Assembly (NCBI GenBank): GCA_018608765.1
Contig: JABAYY010000052.1
Span: 1-64,000 of the forward strand
From: Flavobacteriaceae bacterium
GTDB taxonomy: Bacteria > Bacteroidota > Bacteroidia > Flavobacteriales > Flavobacteriaceae
Length of the DNA stretch: 64,000 bases
Direction: 5' to 3'
In this document: one piece after another, positions 30,660 to 40,792 of the stretch
How the letters are laid out: each line of letters begins with the position of its first letter
Numbering within the stretch: position 1 is the stretch's first letter
Notes under the pieces: generated by a model
Told to the model about the DNA's origin: nothing
Databases searched by the model: none
The model's input: only the letters and a program-made list of their open reading frames with translations
Translations under genes and position numbers: made by a program

Positions 30660-30834
30660 AGTTAAAGTTGGGTGTTATTATTGATGACTTAAAAAAGTAA
30701 CCAACCTGTTATTAATAATTTTGTTTAACTATGTCATAAAAACATTAGTCAAAACTCTGTTAATCAACTAGTTAAATATAATAAAATTTAATAACTTTTA
30801 GAAGTTAAAACAAAAAATATTAAAATAAAGACAA

Positions 30835-30864
30835 AAAAAAGCCCTCCAAAATGGAGGGCTATAA
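30835..30864. terminator. Terminator downstream of the second lpdA
   Basis: AAAAAAAGCCCTCCAAAATGGAGGGCTATAA. Confidence 0.8.
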
Positions 30865-30883
30865 GTAAGGTTTAATTTTGAAC

Positions 30884-32284
30884 TTAGATATGTAACGCGC
30901 GGTCTTCAGTTGCTGCGAGAGCAGCTTCTTTGATGGCTTCTGAAAATGTTGGATGTGCATGAGACATTCTAGAGATATCTTCAGCAGAGGCTCTAAACTC
31001 CATAGCGACAACGGCTTCAGCAATTAAATCTGCACAACGTGCACCAATCATATGAACTCCTAAGACTTCATCTGTTGTTTGGTCCGCTAAGATTTTTACA
31101 AATCCATCCAAATCCATACTTGCACGACTACGACCCAAAGCACGCATTGGAAATTGCCCTGATTTGTAAGCAACTCCTTGTTCCTTGAGTTGTTCTTCTG
31201 TTTTTCCAACAGAAGCAACTTCAGGCCATGTGTAAACGACACCTGGAATTAAGTTATAATCAATATGTGGTTTTTGACCCGCAATAGTTTCCGCAACAAA
31301 TACTCCTTCTTCTTCTGCTTTATGTGCTAACATTGCCCCTTTGACAACATCACCAATAGCATAAATATTAGATGCGGAGGTTTGTAAATGCTGGTTCACT
31401 TCTACCTGACCTCGATCTGTCAGTTTTACCCCTGCAGATTCCGCATTTAAACCTGCTGTATAAGGACTTCTTCCAACAGAAACTAAACAATAATCTCCTT
31501 TAAATTCTACGAGCTCACCTTTTTTGTTTTCTGCTTTTACAGTCACTTCATTATCAAGACGTGAAACATCCGTAACTTTATGAGAGACGTTAATATTAAA
31601 TTTTTGTTTTCTAAAGACTTTGTTTAATTCTTTAGAGAGTCCAGCATCCATTGTAGGGATGATACGGTCCATATATTCAATAACAGTTACCTCCGACCCT
31701 AGTCGTTTGTATACCTGTCCAAGTTCCAATCCAATTACACCACCACCAATAATGATTAAGTGTTTAGGAATTTCTTTTAATTTTAATGCTTCTGTTGATG
31801 TAATAATACGCTCTTTATCTACCGTTGCAAATGGCAGACTTGTAGGTTTACTTCCCGTTGCAATAATACTGTACTTGGCTTCAATTTCATCATTGGAATC
31901 TCCACTAATAGTAATATGAGTCGCATCTTTAAAAGCTCCCATTCCGTGATAGACATCAATTTTATTTTTGGTCATTAGAAAATCAATTCCTCCAGTCGTT
32001 TGATCTACAACCGCTTGTTTTCGACCAATCATTTTTTCAAGATTGACTTTGATCTCGCCAGGAATATCAATACCATGCGCTTCAAAATGCTTAACAGCAT
32101 CTTCGTAATGATGAGAAGAATCTAACAACGCTTTACTTGGAATACATCCTACATTTAAACAAGTGCCACCTAAAGTTGAATATTTTTCAATAATTGCAGT
32201 TTTCATTCCTAACTGTGCACAACGAATGGCAGCGACGTATCCGCCAGGACCAGATCCTATGATAGCAACATCATATGATTTCAT
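30884..32284 (-). CDS. lpdA: Dihydrolipoyl dehydrogenase (second copy)
   Basis: GSGPGGYVAAIRCAQLG; GGTCLNVGCIPSKALLDSSHHYE; HAHPTFSEAIKEAAL. Confidence 0.94.
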   Translation of the reverse strand: MKSYDVAIIGSGPGGYVAAIRCAQLGMKTAIIEKYSTLGGTCLNVGCIPSKALLDSSHHYEDAVKHFEAHGIDIPGEIKVNLEKMIGRKQAVVDQTTGGIDFLMTKNKIDVYHGMGAFKDATHITISGDSNDEIEAKYSIIATGSKPTSLPFATVDKERIITSTEALKLKEIPKHLIIIGGGVIGLELGQVYKRLGSEVTVIEYMDRIIPTMDAGLSKELNKVFRKQKFNINVSHKVTDVSRLDNEVTVKAENKKGELVEFKGDYCLVSVGRSPYTAGLNAESAGVKLTDRGQVEVNQHLQTSASNIYAIGDVVKGAMLAHKAEEEGVFVAETIAGQKPHIDYNLIPGVVYTWPEVASVGKTEEQLKEQGVAYKSGQFPMRALGRSRASMDLDGFVKILADQTTDEVLGVHMIGARCADLIAEAVVAMEFRASAEDISRMSHAHPTFSEAIKEAALAATEDRALHI

Positions 32285-32351
32285 AATAATTTATTTTTTA
32301 AATTTAATACAAAAGTACAAACATATATTCAATGGAAGAATAATTTGATGT

Positions 32352-32810
32352 CTAAATATTTACGGCGGTCGTATGTTTAACTTCAGATATCACAAACATA
32401 CTATTACTACTACCTATATGGTCTATATTAGTAAGTTTATTGACCATGAATTTCCGAAATGACTCCATATCTTTCACGTGTACTTTAAGCAAGTAATCAT
32501 AATCCCCACTCAAATGGTAAACTTCCAGAACTTCGTCTATAGTGGCGACTTCTTTTTCAAATTGATTGACCAATTCTTGAGAATGTTTTACGAGTTTGAT
32601 ATGACAAAATGCCACAAAAGCCCTTCCAATACTTTCTTTATTAAGTAAGGCGACATAGTGATCAATTACCCCAGCTTTTTCAAGTTTTTTGATGCGTTCA
32701 TACACAGCTGTTACCGACATATCAAGTTTTGATGCCAATTCTTTATTGGTTTGTTTTGCATCTTTTTGAAGAAAGTTTAGCAATTGAGTATCTATGGAAT
32801 CTAATTTCAT
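32352..32810 (-). CDS. Lrp/AsnC family transcriptional regulator
   Basis: LDSIDTQLLNFLQKDAKQTNKELASKLDMSVTAVYERIKKLEKAGVI HTH; RAM domain GDYDYLLKVHV. Confidence 0.92.
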   Translation of the reverse strand: MKLDSIDTQLLNFLQKDAKQTNKELASKLDMSVTAVYERIKKLEKAGVIDHYVALLNKESIGRAFVAFCHIKLVKHSQELVNQFEKEVATIDEVLEVYHLSGDYDYLLKVHVKDMESFRKFMVNKLTNIDHIGSSNSMFVISEVKHTTAVNI

Positions 32811-32968
32811 TTTGGATAAATTTCTGGTTAAAAATTGTTTTAATCAAAAATATAAATTTATTATCTATATTTATACTAAAAATTAGTTTTATTTATTGAA
32901 AATAAATAAAGTTGTTGTTTTTAATTCTAAAAAGATTGAAATTTGAGAAAAAATTAAACCAATCAATT

Positions 32969-34171
32969 ATGGCTTTTAAACCCGCAGACAGCATACAAGA
33001 TTTACAATATTTTGGTGAATTTGGAGGCGTGAACCCTTCTATTTCAGATGCAACAACCTTTACTTTTTTCTCTGCCAAAACAATGTCAGATACTTTTGAA
33101 GGCAACACTGAAGGCTGTCACCTGTATGCACGACACACGACTCCGTCAAACTTATACTTGGGCGAAGCCTTAGCGGCTTTGGAAGGTACTGAAACTGCCA
33201 ATGTGTTTGGTTCTGGAATGGGTGCCATTACAGCAGTACTTATGCAACTTTGTGGTGCTGGTGATCATGTGGTGTCGAGTCGTACGATTTATGGTGGAAC
33301 TTATGCTTTTCTAAAAAACTTCGCTCCCAAGCTAAATATACAAACAAGCTTTGTGGATATTACAAAACTAGAAAGTGTTGAAGCAGCCATCAACTCTAAA
33401 ACTAAAGTCCTTTATTGCGAGTCTGTGAGCAATCCTCTTTTAGAAGTAGCTGATATTGCTGGATTGGCAGCTCTCGCTAAAAAACACAATTTACAATTGG
33501 TGGTCGATAATACCTTTTCACCGTTGTCTATTTCCCCAAGCAAATTAGGTGCTGACATTGTAATTCATAGTTTAACTAAATTTATCAATGGAACTTCTGA
33601 TACAATTGGGGGTGTTGTTTGTGGTACTCAAGAAATGATTGACAATTTAAGAAGTGTCATTGATGGAGCTGCTATGTTGTTTGGATCTACAATGGACAGC
33701 CGTCCGGCATCTTCAATATTAAAAAACCTTAGAACGCTTCACATTCGTATGAAACAACACAGTATGAATGCGCTTTATTTATCTGAAAAATTTGAAAATG
33801 ATGGTGTCACCACCGTTTACCCTGGGTTAGAATCACATCCATCACATAAAATTTTTAAACAGATGATGAATCCTGAATACGGATTTGGTGGCATGATGAC
33901 GATTGATACTGGAAGTTTAGAAAAAGCCAATGCGTTAATGGAATTAATGCAAAAAGAAAACCTAGGCTATTTAGCTGTAAGTTTAGGGTTTTACAAAACT
34001 TTATTTAGTGCTCCAGGAAGCTCCACATCTTCTGAAATTCAAGAAGATGAACAAAAAGAAATGGGACTAAGTGAAGGTCTAATTCGATTTTCTATTGGGC
34101 TGGACAATGATATTGAACGGACGTATCAACTGATGAAATCTTGTATGAAATCTGTCGGGGTCTTATCTTAA
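32969..34171 (+). CDS. Trans-sulfuration family PLP enzyme (methionine gamma-lyase-like)
   Basis: Start at 32969 (MAFKPADSIQDLQYFGEFGGVNPSI); ETANVFGSGMGAITAVLMQLCGAGDHVV; IHSLTKFINGTSDTIGGVVCG. Confidence 0.87.
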   Translation: MAFKPADSIQDLQYFGEFGGVNPSISDATTFTFFSAKTMSDTFEGNTEGCHLYARHTTPSNLYLGEALAALEGTETANVFGSGMGAITAVLMQLCGAGDHVVSSRTIYGGTYAFLKNFAPKLNIQTSFVDITKLESVEAAINSKTKVLYCESVSNPLLEVADIAGLAALAKKHNLQLVVDNTFSPLSISPSKLGADIVIHSLTKFINGTSDTIGGVVCGTQEMIDNLRSVIDGAAMLFGSTMDSRPASSILKNLRTLHIRMKQHSMNALYLSEKFENDGVTTVYPGLESHPSHKIFKQMMNPEYGFGGMMTIDTGSLEKANALMELMQKENLGYLAVSLGFYKTLFSAPGSSTSSEIQEDEQKEMGLSEGLIRFSIGLDNDIERTYQLMKSCMKSVGVLS

Positions 34172-35190
34172 ATTCCTTTTAGACGGGTCCAAAAAGCATC
34201 TAAATCCCCTTTATTTACGTCAGAAGCATAAAAGGGTGCAGCTTCCCAACGGTCGTCGGTTTTAGTAATAGTGAATTTAAAAACCGAGGAGTTTGGGTCG
34301 TTTTCATTCATGAGTGGGTAGCGTAAATCTTTGAATAAAAAGGTGTCTGGAGTATCCGTTTCAGTCAAGTTATAGTAGCCGCTACTAAACCAAGCTAGGG
34401 TTTTTAAATCCTTGGACATCCCTTGTATCAGTTCATGATTTTTAGGAAGTTTATGCCATTTACTAACGGTCGGTTTTGTATCTAAAATTGAATAAAACCC
34501 GACAAAGTAAGCATCTGAAGTTTCAGCAATGCCATACCATAAAATATTATTTAGGATTGTAGGCTGTGTTTGAAAACGCACATAATTCATTTGTTGATCC
34601 TCCAACGATTGCTTGTAAACACCATGAACATGGTATTTATTTACGAAGGTGAATAACATATATAAAGAACTGATTCCCAACCCAATTTTAAGAAACAAGC
34701 TACGCTTAGTCGAAGCACGGTTGAAACACATCATGATAATTAAGGCGATTAAAAAAGGGAGTGTATACAATGGATCGGCTACTGCGATATTATTAAATGC
34801 GACTCTGTAGTCTGAAAAAGGTGCAAATAATTGCGTCCCATAGGCGGTGAATGAATCTAGTATAGGATGGGTGAAGATTGAGGCGAAAAATAACCACATC
34901 CATTGGTTTCGAGTGGTCATTCCAAAACGTTTCCCTCGGTTATAAATCCAAAAGACGAGCATACCAAATCCAATAGCCGCCAGAATGGCAAAGAGAAAGG
35001 AATGCATAAACCCCCGATGAAATGCCATCGCATCAATTTCGTTATTGAAAAGCCATTTTCCAACAAAGACATCCAAATCTGGAATGGTGCCTCCAATAGC
35101 TCCAAACAACAAAGCGCGATTACCAATTTTTTTTCCGAGAACAGCTTCGCCACAAGCGGCGCCTAATACAATTTGAGTGATTGAATCCAT
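34168..35190 (-). CDS. YdjM/DUF457-type membrane-bound metal-dependent hydrolase
   Basis: MDSITQIVLGAACGEAVLGKKIGNRALLFGAIGGTIPDLDVF; HRGFMHSFLF; THPILDSFTAYGTQLFAPFSDYRV. Confidence 0.85.
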   Translation of the reverse strand: MDSITQIVLGAACGEAVLGKKIGNRALLFGAIGGTIPDLDVFVGKWLFNNEIDAMAFHRGFMHSFLFAILAAIGFGMLVFWIYNRGKRFGMTTRNQWMWLFFASIFTHPILDSFTAYGTQLFAPFSDYRVAFNNIAVADPLYTLPFLIALIIMMCFNRASTKRSLFLKIGLGISSLYMLFTFVNKYHVHGVYKQSLEDQQMNYVRFQTQPTILNNILWYGIAETSDAYFVGFYSILDTKPTVSKWHKLPKNHELIQGMSKDLKTLAWFSSGYYNLTETDTPDTFLFKDLRYPLMNENDPNSSVFKFTITKTDDRWEAAPFYASDVNKGDLDAFWTRLKGI

Positions 35191-35380
35191 AAAGGCGCAA
35201 AAATACAATTATTTGAAAGTGTATCGATTTATTTTATATATTTATATCGTAGTGAAGCCCCAACGCTTTTCTTCATAACCAGTTTTATTTTTTTTAAGCT
35301 ATTATATTACTCTAAAACTTGTACATAAGAACTTTTTTGTACTCATTTTAGAGAACTATTAGATAAGAAAACGAAGTCAA

Positions 35381-35836
35381 ATGAGTACTATAATCCTTAA
35401 AGCAACACTGGTTCTAGCAATCGCTTTCAACTGTTCCTGTAAAAAACAATCAAAAAATATACAGGACGAAACTCAAATTGAAATAACAGAAAAAACAGAT
35501 GAACTTCATCTGTCTTCAAAAAATACAATAACTCTAAACAAAGGAAAACGTTGGAATGCAAATCCAGAAACAACAGAGGGCATTAATAATATGAAAGAGA
35601 TTATGAATAACTTCACAAATAAATCGTCTTTAAAAGCCTACGAATTACTTACAGAACATTTAATATTAGAATTTTCAAAGGTTTTTGAAAAATGCACCAT
35701 GAAAGGAGAAGCACACAATCAATTGCATAATTTTTTAATTCCTATTAGTGATTTGTTTACAACGTTATCGTCCTCAGATTTAAAAGAATGTCAAGATAGT
35801 TATGAAACGTTAAAGAAACATCTAAAAAAATATTAA
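35381..35836 (+). CDS. Hypothetical lipoprotein
   Basis: Lipobox-like AIAFNCSCKKQS; no recognised domain. Confidence 0.6.
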   Translation: MSTIILKATLVLAIAFNCSCKKQSKNIQDETQIEITEKTDELHLSSKNTITLNKGKRWNANPETTEGINNMKEIMNNFTNKSSLKAYELLTEHLILEFSKVFEKCTMKGEAHNQLHNFLIPISDLFTTLSSSDLKECQDSYETLKKHLKKY

Positions 35837-35870
35837 ACGTACTTTAAATGAACGATCAAACAATCTAAAG

Positions 35871-36515
35871 ATGAGAAAACGTATAAAAAAAAAGAAAAAG
35901 ATGGTAATACTCATTTTTATAACGACAACTATTTTGATGCTTAAAGCTAATTATTCTGTAAAAAAAAGTGCGGCGAACAAGACGTTTTCAGATTCTTCTG
36001 TAATTACAAAAAACAAAGTGGGACTTTTGCTTGGAACCTCAAAAGTTTTAAAGAATGGTCGAATTAATTATTACTTTAAATACAGAGTAGATGCTGCCGT
36101 GGAGCTTTTTAAAAAAGGTAAAATTGAGTTTATACTGGTTAGTGGTGACAACGGAACTGAAAACTACGATGAACCTACTGAGTTTAAAAATGAGTTGATA
36201 AAAAACGGAATTCCTGAACATTCAATTTTTCTTGATTATGCTGGATTTAGAACGTTAGATTCAGTGATAAGATCAAAAGAGGTGTTTGGACAATTAAGTA
36301 TTACTATTATTTCACAAAAGTTTCATAACGAACGTGCAATCTACCTTGCTGAAAAAAACGGAATTTCAGCAATAGGTTATAATGCGAGAGATTTAAGTGG
36401 GAAATATGGCTTTAAAACACGCTTTAGAGAGTACTTTGCAAGGACAAAAGCTTTTTTGGATGTGATGTTTGGAGTTGAACCTAAATTTTTGGGAGCAAAA
36501 ATTGAGATTAAATAA
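35871..36515 (+). CDS. SanA/YdcF-like DUF218 family protein
   Basis: GLLLGTSKVLKNGRINYYFKYRVDAAVELFKKGKIEFILVSGDNG...; FRTLDSVIRSKEVFG; FHNERAIYLAEKNGI. Confidence 0.83.
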   Translation: MRKRIKKKKKMVILIFITTTILMLKANYSVKKSAANKTFSDSSVITKNKVGLLLGTSKVLKNGRINYYFKYRVDAAVELFKKGKIEFILVSGDNGTENYDEPTEFKNELIKNGIPEHSIFLDYAGFRTLDSVIRSKEVFGQLSITIISQKFHNERAIYLAEKNGISAIGYNARDLSGKYGFKTRFREYFARTKAFLDVMFGVEPKFLGAKIEIK

Positions 36516-36603
36516 TCTAGGGTTTATTAAATAAAAACAGGACTCCGACTTTAGGTTTCCCAACTTGCGTTGTTTCTATAAAATTTGTATCATTACAATC
36601 GCT

Positions 36604-37083
36604 ATGAAAGCAGCCACTGTTGTACAACTCAAAAAAGAATTAGAAACCTTAGATCCTGAGCATTTAAAAACGCTCTGCCTGCGATTGGCACGTTTCAAAT
36701 TAGAAAACAAAGAGCTTCTCACTTATTTACTTTTTGAATCGGAAGATGAAGCCTATTACATTGAAGGCATTAAAGAAACAGCAGATTTATTATTTGAAGA
36801 AATCAATACCAAAAGCTATTTTTATATCAAAAAAAGTGTGCGTAAAATTTTACGGATGCTTAAAAAACATGCCCGTTACTCTAACAAAAAAGAAACCGAA
36901 ATTGAGCTCCTACTCTATTATTGTTACAAACTAAAAACATTCAAACCTTCAATAAACAACAATGTGACCCTTACTAATATTTATTTACGACAAGTGGAAA
37001 GCATTGAGAAAAAAATAATTAAATTACACGAAGATTTACAATATGATTTCAGCGTTCAACTGAAGGATATTACAGATCTTTAA
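36604..37083 (+). CDS. Hypothetical protein, probable operon partner of ppgK
   Basis: Start at 36604 ([45 protein letters not shown]); helical, charged; 11 bp before ppgK. Confidence 0.65.
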   Translation: MKAATVVQLKKELETLDPEHLKTLCLRLARFKLENKELLTYLLFESEDEAYYIEGIKETADLLFEEINTKSYFYIKKSVRKILRMLKKHARYSNKKETEIELLLYYCYKLKTFKPSINNNVTLTNIYLRQVESIEKKIIKLHEDLQYDFSVQLKDITDL

Positions 37084-37094
37084 AAATAAATCTT

Positions 37095-37835
37095 ATGCAA
37101 ATTTTAGGAATAGACATTGGTGGTACAGGAATGAAAGGGGCTATTGTGGATAGCGAAACAGGAGATCTTTTGAGTGAGCGACTAAGAGTACCCACTCCAA
37201 AACCAGCCACTCCAGAAAGTGTCGCCAATGAACTAAAAACTCTAATAGATTCTTTTGAATGGAATGGACCTGTTGGGATTTCGTTTCCGACAGTTATCAA
37301 AAATGGCAAGGCGATGCAATACGGCAATCTCGATAAGTCGTGGCAATTTACACAAGTAGATGAGTTGTTTAAATCTAAAACTGGTAATGATTTTTATATT
37401 GTAAATGATGCTGATGCTGCCGCTATGGGCGTGATGGAATTTGGAATTGGAAAAAACCAAATGGGCTTAGTAATTACAATTACGTTAGGAACCGGTATTG
37501 GTTCTGGAGTGTTTTTTAATGGTCAATTATTATCTAATTTTGAATTAGGTCGAATGTATGGTCGCAAAGGAGATATTATGGAGTTATTCGCTGCTGATTC
37601 GGCTCGTAAACGTGAAGATTGGAGTTTTAAAACATGGGGTAAGCGCGTCAATTTCTTTTTAAAGCACGTTGAAAACACCTTTAACCCCGACCTTATTATC
37701 ATTGGAGGTGGCGTGAGTAAAAAGATGGATAAATTCAAACCTTACATAGATATTCAAACCCCTATCAAAGCTGCGGAATTAAAAAATAACGCAGGAATTA
37801 TTGGAGCCGCTATTTTTGCAAAAAAAAATTGTTGA
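37095..37835 (+). CDS. ppgK: Polyphosphate glucokinase-like ROK family kinase
   Basis: [64 protein letters not shown]. Confidence 0.85.
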   Translation: MQILGIDIGGTGMKGAIVDSETGDLLSERLRVPTPKPATPESVANELKTLIDSFEWNGPVGISFPTVIKNGKAMQYGNLDKSWQFTQVDELFKSKTGNDFYIVNDADAAAMGVMEFGIGKNQMGLVITITLGTGIGSGVFFNGQLLSNFELGRMYGRKGDIMELFAADSARKREDWSFKTWGKRVNFFLKHVENTFNPDLIIIGGGVSKKMDKFKPYIDIQTPIKAAELKNNAGIIGAAIFAKKNC

Positions 37836-37906
37836 AATTAGTCAAAACTTACCTTTTTAATTTTTTTTTCATATCTTTATAAAAGCAAATCCCAAATTGC
37901 TTTATT

Positions 37907-38266
37907 ATGAACACACCTACAGATCGAATTTTTCGATTACTTACTCCTGAATACATCAGTCTAAGACGAATGCTTATCACTGATATTACAATTAGTCAAG
38001 ACTCACCTGTTATACTGTATCAAATTCCTTTTGAACTCACCAAGGCACCAAGCAGAGTTTGGAAACAAGTACTAATAGATTCTTGGTATTCCACAACACA
38101 ACATAAAGGACGTATTTCAAAAACCGTCATGTGGGTTTTTCACAATCGAATCTTAATTAACAAGGTTCCTATTGATCTTGTCAGAAATGATTTAGAATCT
38201 CTTGTGGCTGCTACTGTTGAGAAAACTAATAAACTGATGATTATGAGATCTCAACTTGTTATTTAA
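37907..38266 (+). CDS. Hypothetical protein (119 aa)
   Basis: ORF with a plausible start, no recognised domain; overlaps holA 3' end by 8 bp. Confidence 0.5.
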   Translation: MNTPTDRIFRLLTPEYISLRRMLITDITISQDSPVILYQIPFELTKAPSRVWKQVLIDSWYSTTQHKGRISKTVMWVFHNRILINKVPIDLVRNDLESLVAATVEKTNKLMIMRSQLVI

Positions 38267-39260
38267 GAATGTTATAAATCAACTCATTATACAAGTCTTT
38301 TGGAGAAAGATTGGCCCCAACACCTTTACTTTTAGTATCGTACGTTCTTAATGTCTCTAATACCCCACTGATTCGTTTCATTGGAAAATTTCGAGATACA
38401 GTAATGTAATCATTTACAAAATACGGATTAACTCCTAATGCTTTTGCAACTGTGCCTGGGTTTCGATCGCGAACTGTATGCAAGGTCATCAATTTTGTAA
38501 AATACATATATAAGATCGATATGGTCAACACAAATGGATGTTGTTTTGAGTTTTGAGCAAAATAATGGACGATTTGATATGCCTTTTTGTGATCCAAATT
38601 CCCCAATGCCTTTTGTAATTCAAAGTTGTTGAAATCTTTAGAAATTCCAATATTTTCTTCAATCAATTCTGGCGTAATCTCTTTTTGAGCACCTATCACA
38701 ATTTCTAATTTATTGAGTTCATTGGCAATCTTACTCAAATCATTACCTAAAAACTCCGTAAGCATAAGGGCCGCTTTTGGAGTAATCGAAATCTGTTTTG
38801 ATCTTAAAAAACTTTGAATCCAACTTGGGATTTTATCTTCATATATTTTTTTACTTTCAAAAACAACGGCTGACTTTGAAAGTGTTTTATAAAGAGCTTT
38901 CCGTTTATCTAACGTTTTATATTTATAATTAAAAACCAAGACTGTTGTAGGTTGCGGATTTTTGGCATAGTCTGCAAGCTGTTCAATTGTTTTGATAAGA
39001 TTTTGAGCTTCCTTCACAATAATTACTTGCCGTTCAGCCATCATTGGATACCGCTTTGCATTGGATACAATATCTTGAACGGATACATCTTTTCCATAAA
39101 GTACCATCTGATTGAACCCTTTCTCTTCTTCCGCCAACACACGGGATTCAATATAGTCAGAAATGACATCGATATAATAGGCTTCCTCACCCATTAAAAA
39201 ATAAATGGGAGCAATTTTACCTTCTTTAATGTCAGTTAACAGCTGGTTCGTAGTATTCAT
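38259..39260 (-). CDS. holA: DNA polymerase III subunit delta
   Basis: IYFLMGEEAYYIDVISDYIE; ERQVIIVKEAQNL; FLGNDLSKIANELNKLEI. Confidence 0.92.
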   Translation of the reverse strand: MNTTNQLLTDIKEGKIAPIYFLMGEEAYYIDVISDYIESRVLAEEEKGFNQMVLYGKDVSVQDIVSNAKRYPMMAERQVIIVKEAQNLIKTIEQLADYAKNPQPTTVLVFNYKYKTLDKRKALYKTLSKSAVVFESKKIYEDKIPSWIQSFLRSKQISITPKAALMLTEFLGNDLSKIANELNKLEIVIGAQKEITPELIEENIGISKDFNNFELQKALGNLDHKKAYQIVHYFAQNSKQHPFVLTISILYMYFTKLMTLHTVRDRNPGTVAKALGVNPYFVNDYITVSRNFPMKRISGVLETLRTYDTKSKGVGANLSPKDLYNELIYNILK

Positions 39261-39286
39261 TCAAAAAAAATTACCAAATTTGTAGA

Positions 39287-39742
39287 GTGCAAAATTTAAA
39301 TTTTCCTACATATTCGTTCAGGCTCAAAAATAGCGAAAATAATACTCATATATTTGATGTTATACGTAAAAAATTTGTGGTACTTCAGCCCGAAGAATGG
39401 GTACGTCAACATTGTGTTCAATATTTAATACATGAAAAAAACTATCCTATTTCACTGATTAATGTAGAAAAAGAACTGCTTATAAATGGGCTTAAAAAAC
39501 GATATGATATTGTAGTATTCAATTCTGATGGAAGTTTAATACTTCTTGTAGAATGTAAAGCACCCAAAGTTAAAATATCTCAAGGAGTTTTTGATCAAAT
39601 CGCACGTTACAACCTCAAACTAAAAGCACCTTTTCTCATGGTCACTAACGGATTAAATCATTATTTTTGCATTATGAATCACGATTCGGAAAGTTTTGAG
39701 TTTTTAGAAGCTCTTCCAAAGTATAACTCCAAAGAAATTTGA
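39287..39742 (+). CDS. Stand-alone type I restriction HsdR N-terminal-like domain protein (putative PD-(D/E)XK nuclease fold)
   Basis: VRQHCVQYLIHEKNYP; KRYDIVVFNSDGSLILLVECKAPKVKI (D...ExK pattern); no methylase or specificity subunit nearby. Confidence 0.78.
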   Translation: MQNLNFPTYSFRLKNSENNTHIFDVIRKKFVVLQPEEWVRQHCVQYLIHEKNYPISLINVEKELLINGLKKRYDIVVFNSDGSLILLVECKAPKVKISQGVFDQIARYNLKLKAPFLMVTNGLNHYFCIMNHDSESFEFLEALPKYNSKEI

Positions 39743-40728
39743 AACTTGCAATTGTCATACTAAATTGGAATGGGCAGCAACTGTTAGAAACCTTTCTACC
39801 TTCTGTGGTTAACTTCGCTGATGGGCACACCATATACGTCATTGACAATGCCTCTACAGATACTTCGGTCTCATATATAGAAACACAATTTCCTTCTGTT
39901 AATTGTATTAAACTTGAACATAATTCTGGTTATGCTGGTGGTTATAATGAAGGTTTAAAACAAATTGATACGGATGTTTATTGCTTATTAAACTCCGACA
40001 TTGAAGTAACTGAAAACTGGTTAAACCCAATAATAGACACCTTCAAAACTGAAGTAAACACTGTCATCATACAACCCAAAATATTAGATTACCATCATAA
40101 AAATAAGTTTGAATATGCTGGAGCAGGAGGCGGATTCATCGATCAGTTAGGGTATCCATATTGTAGAGGACGTATTTTTGAATCCTTGGAGGAAGACAAA
40201 GGGCAATACAACGACCAAAAAGAAATATTTTGGGCTTCTGGGGCTTGCCTTTTTATAAGAGCTAAAACTTTTAAAGATTTAGGAGGATTTGATTCTAAAT
40301 TTTTTGCCCATATGGAAGAAATTGATCTTTGTTGGCGTGCGCAAAATAAAGGTTTGACAGTGGCTTACGTTGGAACGTCAACAGTTTACCATGTTGGAGC
40401 CGCAAGTTTAAAATCTTCTGACCCAAAAAAAACCTTTTTAAATTTTAGAAATAGTCTTTACACATTAGTTAAAAACACAGACAAATCATTAGTGCTTGTT
40501 GTGCTTTTAAGATTAATTTTAGACGGAATTGTAGGGCTTCGTTTTTTGTTACAAGCCAAACCAAAGCACATGATAGCAATTATTAAAGCTCACGGAAGCT
40601 TTTATAAAGCTCTCCCCTATTTACTTCAGTTTAGACATCTACATTCTATTAGAAAATCACACCATCAAATCCCCTCAATAGTATGGTCATATTTTGTACG
40701 AAATAAAAAGTATTTTAATAAATTATAA
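39739..40728 (+). CDS. Glycosyltransferase family 2, TTG start overlapping the upstream stop
   Basis: LAIVILNWNGQQLLETFLPSVV; VIDNASTDTSV; LLNSDIEVTENWL; FWASGACLFIRAKTFKDLGGFD. Confidence 0.88.
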   Translation: MKLAIVILNWNGQQLLETFLPSVVNFADGHTIYVIDNASTDTSVSYIETQFPSVNCIKLEHNSGYAGGYNEGLKQIDTDVYCLLNSDIEVTENWLNPIIDTFKTEVNTVIIQPKILDYHHKNKFEYAGAGGGFIDQLGYPYCRGRIFESLEEDKGQYNDQKEIFWASGACLFIRAKTFKDLGGFDSKFFAHMEEIDLCWRAQNKGLTVAYVGTSTVYHVGAASLKSSDPKKTFLNFRNSLYTLVKNTDKSLVLVVLLRLILDGIVGLRFLLQAKPKHMIAIIKAHGSFYKALPYLLQFRHLHSIRKSHHQIPSIVWSYFVRNKKYFNKL

Positions 40729-40792
40729 AAAGTTGTGTTAATCATAGTGTTAACCACAATAATTTTTTAATTTTACGTTATAATAAAAAACC

